Source of the DNA: Coriolopsis trogii
Lineage: Eukaryota > Basidiomycota > Agaricomycetes > Polyporales > Polyporaceae
DNA: 64,000 nt
Direction: 5' to 3'
Assembly: GCA_020543525.1 (NCBI GenBank)
Contig: JAHYIO010000008.1
Location: 806,001 to 870,000 of the forward strand
The notes beneath the pieces were generated by a model, which was not told where the DNA came from, ran no database searches, and saw only the letters and a list, made by a program, of their open reading frames with translations. Made by a program: the position numbers and the translations under genes. Of this stretch, positions 58,511 through 64,000 are shown in pieces (positions within the stretch are counted from its first letter, which is position 1; the number at the start of each line of letters is the position of its first letter).

Positions 58511-58887
58511 ATGCAGTTCTCCCGCCTCTTCCTCACCATCACCCTCGCGGCCATCTCCACCACCGAGGCCTGCAAGTGTGTCATCAACGGCAGCTCTTAC
58601 TCCGAGGCCACCCAGCCGTGCTGCTCCTCGCTCCACGGTAACTACAACAGCGGCAACGGCGACTGCGCTGCTTCGTCCATCTCCGAGCATCTGAGAAACG
58701 TATGTCGACGTCTTCAACAATGCTAATCCCCGACTCATCTCTTTTGTAGTTCCGCTCGTGCTGCAGCACCTGGTATCTCAACAACCAGCCGCTCACCTCG
58801 GACTGCGACTTCCCCAGGGTCAAGTCTCTCGCCGAGCTCGAGCAAGTCCACACGCCCCAAGGCGAAGGTGTTGCTACCCAGGCTTAG
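58511..58887 (+). CDS. Small secreted cysteine-rich protein (108 residues)
   Basis: Two exons (58511-58699 and 58750-58887) encode 108 residues. The first about 20 residues (MQFSRLFLTITLAAISTTEA) form a clear signal peptide. The mature part has eight cysteines in the order CxC..CC..C..CC..C (ACKCVING, QPCCSSLH, NGDCAASS, RSCCSTWYL, TSDCDFPR), enough for four disulphides. I do not recognise a named family. The spacing differs from hydrophobins (C..CC..C..C..CC..C). Small secreted proteins of this size are common in wood-decay, litter and symbiotic fungi and may act as effectors, surface proteins or antimicrobials; none can be claimed here. It has a good TATA box and lies between two secreted lyase genes, which may imply co-expression. 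Confidence 0.82.
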
Positions 58888-59132
58888 GATGTATAGTGGA
58901 AAGAGGAAGACGCCTTGGAGACTTGCGCGACGTGGGAGGTCTGCAAGGTTTCCGTTCCCTATCTATCGGCCTCAAAGTTGTAAGATATCAGATTAGGGGG
59001 GTAGTTATCGCAGTGTACGGAAACAACGCATCAAGGGGTTCTTGCGAGAAAGCGTACCTCGAGAGGGGGCACCAAGAGGAGGAAAGGGGATAAAAATGTT
59101 CTATGGGAGCGCGCCATCGTCGTCGTACCGCT
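58888..59132. other. Short convergent intergenic region
   Basis: These 245 bp hold the 3' ends of the small secreted protein gene and of lyase 2. No other feature is seen. Confidence 0.4.
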
Positions 59133-62100
59133 CTACAGCCTCTGGGAGACGCTCTGGCCCGCAACGCCCCCAGTGGGGAGCGTCACGTCCAGCGTCTTCG
59201 TCACCTTCCACCCCCATCCCTTCGGTCGCGAGCCAACCAGCCCGACCTTGAGCGTTACCTCGACGTTCTTCAGGCTCTGCGATGGGTCCGACACCGTTAC
59301 CGTGCATTCGTCAATGCGGTACAGGACAATCGAATTCGCAGATGCCGAGATTGTGATGGGGGCCGCATACCATGCCGGAGTGAAAGTCACCTCGCCGCCC
59401 TGAGCCTCCCAGAACACGACCATGACGACGTTGTGTGAGGCGTCGTATACTGCCGACACGTCCTCGTCGTTCCTGATCGTCTTCAGCTTCGTCTTTCTGC
59501 TCTTCTTCTGGAACTCCTCGAGGCTCGTCGCCGGGTACACGGTGTATGACGTCGGGACGTCGAGGTCGGTGCCCGTGCAGTGGTTGATCAACGCAGAAAA
59601 CAGGTCCACGGTGATCTCCCCCACAGTCGAGATACCGATAGAGGCCCAGTTACCGGAGCGCGCTCCAAAGTCAACATTCAAGTTGACTCCATTGTTCCCG
59701 GCCTGCTCGAACGTATACCCAACGCTGTCATGCCAGAGCGAGTGCGGTTGTGAGAAGTTGCCTCCCTGATCGAGCACGCCTCCGTCGACGTAGACATCGC
59801 CGTTCACCCGCTTCTGGTCGAGCACGGAGATGACGGGGTGCGCCTCTGACGCGTTGGACGCGGCGTGCGATATCATGATGTGTTGCACGTCATCGTCGAG
59901 GAAGAACCATGCCTTCTGGAAGCTCAGGCTCCGCGTTGACGGGTTCGTATACCGCATCGCGGCAGCTCCAATGGTGCCATCCGAAGCCCCTCCGACGAAA
60001 GCCTCGAGTCCGGTGTGTTGGGTGTTGCCGCATGTCAAGTTTGTCGCGGCGTAGTCCGTCGTTATCCCAGGAATCACTGACATCGCGCGCAGCGTTTCAG
60101 CGTTTCGCGTGAGGTTGGGCCGAACAGCGCGACGAACTGTGACTCACAGTTCCAGTCCCACGCAGCAGCGATGTCCTCGTACTCGTTTCCTTGCAGGTAC
60201 GTGTAGAGCGTTCCGTCGGAAAGGTGGAACCCGAACGGCTGCATCATTCTATTAGTGACAGGCGCAGTCCGAGAGAGCGCGGGGTTCACGTACGTTCTGC
60301 GAGTTCACGCACTCGGTGTTTTGTGTCCGTGACGAGTACATGCGCAGCGTCGATACGTAACCTGGGCCGCGTGTGACCTACAGGGCGTTCAGTATGCACG
60401 GGCGCAGGGGATGTAGCTGGCGTGCCGTACCATGTAGTCATTTGCGAAGAACATGCGGTTCCCGATGATCTTGCCCGCATTGGCGTCTTCACTGGTCGAG
60501 TCCAGGCTCTCGAACACGGACTCGAGCGTGTCGGAGTCCCACAGCTTCCCAAGCTCCTCAATTTGTGAGATGTTGATTTTGATACTTCCAGTAGCCCTGA
60601 GAAGAGATGCACGATGAGCATGGGCGAAACACCCAGAGTACAAAGTTTGCACTGACTGGTTGTCTGACACAGGGAAGGTAATGAAGCGAGGCAGAACGCT
60701 CTATCGCAAGCAAATACTATCTTCAGCGAACGAGGACAGAAAAGGCCATGGACAGCACTCACAAAGTCCCAGTGGAGAACGTCCGTCAAGACGTTGCGGT
60801 ATATCATCCATAAATCGCCGTTCAAGAGCGACTCAAATGCAACCTGGGAGCCCGTACCCGCCTCCTGTGCAGAAAACTGGGTGCCAGCTGCAGCAATCTC
60901 CAGAGCAAGGACGTCGTTTGTACTACAAGCAGCGTAGCGTTGTCAGTACAAAACTCGTGGTCGAAGAGTAAACACTCACTAGTCCTTGCCGTAATTCCCG
61001 TTATAGATAATCCCTCCATGCTGGCCAAAGCTTCCATCCGCACGGATGCCGTCCGCCTTGGTCGCGTTCTGCACGACGACCTCGCGGTGTATGCGTCCAT
61101 AGCCGTCTGTGATGATCGTCGCGTTGTCCACGAGCAGCCCCGCGTCGATGCCGAGCTTCGCGACGTCGAGCGTGTTCGCGCCGGTGAGGAACCCGAGACC
61201 GTTCACGAACCGGTCGAACGTGCCGAATGAACGCGTGAGGACGTTCGTGCAGTTGCTGACTTGCGTGGGTGTGAGCGTCGAGTTCCCGATAAGGAGGCAC
61301 GTCTCTCCGACGAATTCAGGTACGCCGATGATCTGCGGGTGAGATGAGAAGCTGATAAGTACTGGTGAGCCGTTCACGAGATGTGAGATACACACGTTCG
61401 AGAACCAGTTCGTGTTCCAGAAGCCGGGGGTGCCACACGGACATGCCGCGAGGCCTCCCTGGTCAAGACATGCCGGGTCGGTGAAGTCGTTGTCGAACCA
61501 GAAGTCCATTGCACGCGACACTGCGTCGAGAAGGTTGGAGTCGTTGATGAAACTTTCACCTTCGTCGAGACCTCCATGCCAAGCAGCAGCCATGGTCACT
61601 GGGTGATGGTCGTCAGTGACTATCCTGAAACCAATGAGGGCCAACCCGTGTCAGAAGACGCCAGGGTTGACCGGGACAGGCAGAAAACTATCTATGGAAT
61701 CGCCTGAGGAGGCCGAGCGCAAGCACCCTGGCTAGGTCATTCATATGTTGGCCTGCTCTTCTGTGTGATGCCATATACCACCTAGTAACACTCACCCAAA
61801 CGACTCCAGTGGTTCTCTGCGGGCCTGTGTACGGTGTCAGGAAGTGTGAACAAAGCGCAAGATGTGCAACGTACCAGTTTGCACGGCGAGCGTCGCATCC
61901 CGTGGTATAATCAATTTCCGAGTCTGGCCACTTCCCATCTTCGTCGAGTGTGGATAGCCTAACGACGACGTGAGTATTGTGGTCAAACGCTGTCACATTG
62001 TACTCACCAAACGGGGATATCCGAGGCTCCCGTGACACCCTCGAGGATTATGGTCAAGCGACGATCGCGAATGGACTCAATATCCGCAAGAGTGCCGGGG

Positions 62101-62609
62101 TCGAGTGTCTGGGTAGGTGTGCTGGGCGCGCTAGTGGTAACAGACGCAGTGACAGAGCCCGAAAGACTCGTGGCACTCGAGTTTGCGGTGGTCGTAGAAG
62201 ACAGCAAAGACGATGAAATCGCAGAAGTGACGATTGACGAGGATAGAATGGAGGTCAGCGTTGAGGATACTGTACTTGACGCCGCGCTGGAAGGGGAAGT
62301 GACGCTCGATGATGCAATGGTCGAGAAAGCTTCTGAGCTGGCGAATGACAAGGTGGTAGCACCGGAGGTCAGGCTTGAGGGCGCTAGTGATGCTGAGACC
62401 GTCGACTGAGGAATCGCTGTCGAGAAAGGGAGGACGGAATGTGAAGCCGATGGGGACGTGCTTAGGAGAGGTTCAGAAGCACTAGAACGCGTCGTTGGCG
62501 CGCTTGAGGATTGCGCGGGCAACGCTGCGGCATTCACGCATGGCAGCAGGTAGGAAACGAGCACGACGACGGAGACGAACGCACGCATGCTGGACGGGAG
62601 CTGGAGCAA
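59133..62609 (-). CDS. Secreted polysaccharide lyase family 8, copy 2
   Basis: This is the tandem paralogue of the lyase at 52836-56070. The start is MLQLPSSMRAFVSVVVLVSY, containing a signal peptide (MRAFVSVVVLVSYLLPC). A Ser/Thr-rich linker of about 140 residues follows, longer than in copy 1 and diverged in sequence. The toroid begins TLDPGTLADIESIRDRRLTI and, across an intron, LSTLDEDGKWPDSEIDYTTG. Catalytic Asn is in FWNTNWFSNV and IIGVPEFVGE; His and Tyr are in DGSFGQHGGIIYNGNYGKD. Then come NAGKIIGNRMFFANDYM, FGFHLSDGTLYTYLQGNEYE and PGITTDYAATNLTCGN. The C-terminal beta-sandwich ends at 59133 (GGVAGQSVSQRL). All catalytic residues are kept, so both copies should be active. The substrate is not deducible. 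Confidence 0.88.
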
Positions 62610-64000
62610 GACGCGTCGCCAGACTGCAGCGAGGGGGTCAGCAGTGCAAGTCGAGGACTTGCTGGGAGTCCTGTCGAGTAGTTTTTATGCAAGTCATGGA
62701 GTGGGGGGCTGACACAGTGACAGGTGTGCGGCGGCAGCGCGGCGGGAATGCCTCTACGGACGCTCGGATGAATGGTCCGCTTGATGAGCGTGGAGATCCT
62801 GAGCAGAACATCGAGATCCAGCGCAAACACGATGCGCGCGTGGCGAAGACGGGCACTATTCACGGTCATGCCTCATCGCGAGAGAGGCGCGGAGTTGCGA
62901 ACCAAAGTCACGCTCCTCCGCGGCCCGAAGCGCCCGCGTGCTGGTCGAGTGATGCATACGCGTTCCTGTCTAACAACCTTCGGTTAGCTTCTCGCATTCA
63001 GCGGGCAGCGGAGATGTCGATTTCGACTGCTTACCGCGCAGGTTGGCCGAGCTTCTTCATCGAATTGCCTACCCTCCGTACTTCTGCCCAGTGCACCCGC
63101 CGAGTCGCCCTGAGTCCCAAGACCACAATTCTCGTGCGACCTCGTGTATGGTAGGCCGCCCGCTATGTCACATGAGCTCCTGTCCGGGCAGGTGGGTGCT
63201 CAGTGAATCTGATGAAGAAATGGCTACGTACGGTGCCATAGTAGGGAAAATCCGCTGCCTTGTACATAGGCGGTGACGTCGCTACACGGAATTGAGCCGT
63301 GGACTTACTACTTGGGACCAGACCGCACGGTGATAGTTCTATCCTTGGGCGACAGATCTATGCATGCACCTCGATGCGGCTGTATTCACAGAGGAAAACG
63401 TAGGATACATATGCCAGCATGAGGACGTACCTGTATGCGCTAGGTCTCACAACTTGCCTGCTAGCGTGAGCTTATCCAGCTGATTTGCTTGCGCATACAT
63501 CATCGAGAAATTGAATGTGAGAACTTATATGTAGAAACATATCCCGCGACGCAAGATCAGTGAACGCATAGGTTTGGTCGGTGATGGTGGTCATGGGGCA
63601 AGCGGGCTCCGGCTGAACGCGGTTCATCTCGGGTGCATAGGCGCTCATTTTCTCAAGCGAACTGAATCGACTCCGCGGGGTCGGGTGGATGACGATGTCA
63701 ATCCCAACTGCAATCATCTTGGCTTTGTATCAGTCGGGCAACACTTCTCCTTGTACCTGCACTCTCGTGTCAACTTCGACCACTTCTGATACTCTTCGCA
63801 GTTAGACGAGGAACACGGGCAGACGCAAATCCTGTCATTCCTGCGCAGGGATCCCTCGTTTTGAACGTCCCACCCTCCGTCGGCGGCGTCAGACCCTCCT
63901 AGCCCAGCATCGAAGCAAGAAAAAAGGTGGAAGATGCTGGCTAACACTTTTGCCTTATCTCCTGAGCGTACAGGACCGTGACCCAGCGCCGGCAGGCGCT
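62610..64000. other. Intergenic to the window end
   Basis: The first 100 bases are the promoter of lyase 2, with a TATA-like GCATAAAAAC on the minus strand near 62678-62687. The remaining 1.3 kb show no recognisable gene. A gene beyond the right edge cannot be excluded. Confidence 0.4.

Noticed and set aside
58511..58887. Hydrophobin
   Set aside because: Eight cysteines and size fit, but the order is C.C..CC..C..CC..C rather than C..CC..C..C..CC..C.

Overview
The window is nuclear DNA of a basidiomycete fungus, most likely an agaricomycete. The genes are split by many short GT..AG introns (about 47-60 bp). The gene families are typical of that group: several seven-helix DUF6533 membrane proteins, fungal protein-kinase-like genes, family 8 polysaccharide lyases, small secreted cysteine-rich proteins and agaricomycete DDE transposons. 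I see no rRNA, tRNA or CRISPR array. The order within Agaricomycetes cannot be fixed from this sequence alone.

Left part (1-13.4 kb): a tandem segmental duplication of about 4 kb. Each unit (about 1.33-5.03 kb and 5.52-9.66 kb) carries a head-to-head pair: a small one-helix membrane protein on the minus strand and a 373-residue protein kinase on the plus strand. The two kinase copies have identical exon lengths and intact catalytic motifs. A third, diverged copy of the small membrane protein lies alone at 10.4-10.9 kb. About 2.5 kb without a recognisable gene follows.

Housekeeping block (13.4-18.9 kb): Cdh1/Fzr1, the APC/C activator, and Spt7, a SAGA scaffold subunit, are divergently transcribed from a shared intergenic region of about 300 bp.

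Membrane-protein and transposon block (19-46.2 kb): five apparently intact DUF6533-type genes and one coding remnant. They are interleaved with an uncharacterised Ser-rich protein, a 664-bp hAT-like MITE with perfect TIRs and an 8-bp TSD, a penta-EF-hand calcium sensor, a 1.13-kb fold-back repeat with 437-bp arms, an EH-coiled coil-SH3-SH3 endocytic adaptor, and a complete 3.29-kb Tc1/mariner-like transposon with an open transposase gene and TA target duplication.

Right part (47-64 kb): an F-box/LRR gene broken by one in-frame TGA, a lactonase-type beta-propeller gene, and two tandem secreted family 8 polysaccharide lyases that keep the catalytic Asn/His/Tyr. A small secreted eight-cysteine protein lies between the lyases. 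This stretch looks like an extracellular carbohydrate-degradation and secretion neighbourhood.

Exon borders were read by eye from splice consensus, frame and paralogue comparison. They are models, not transcript-supported facts.
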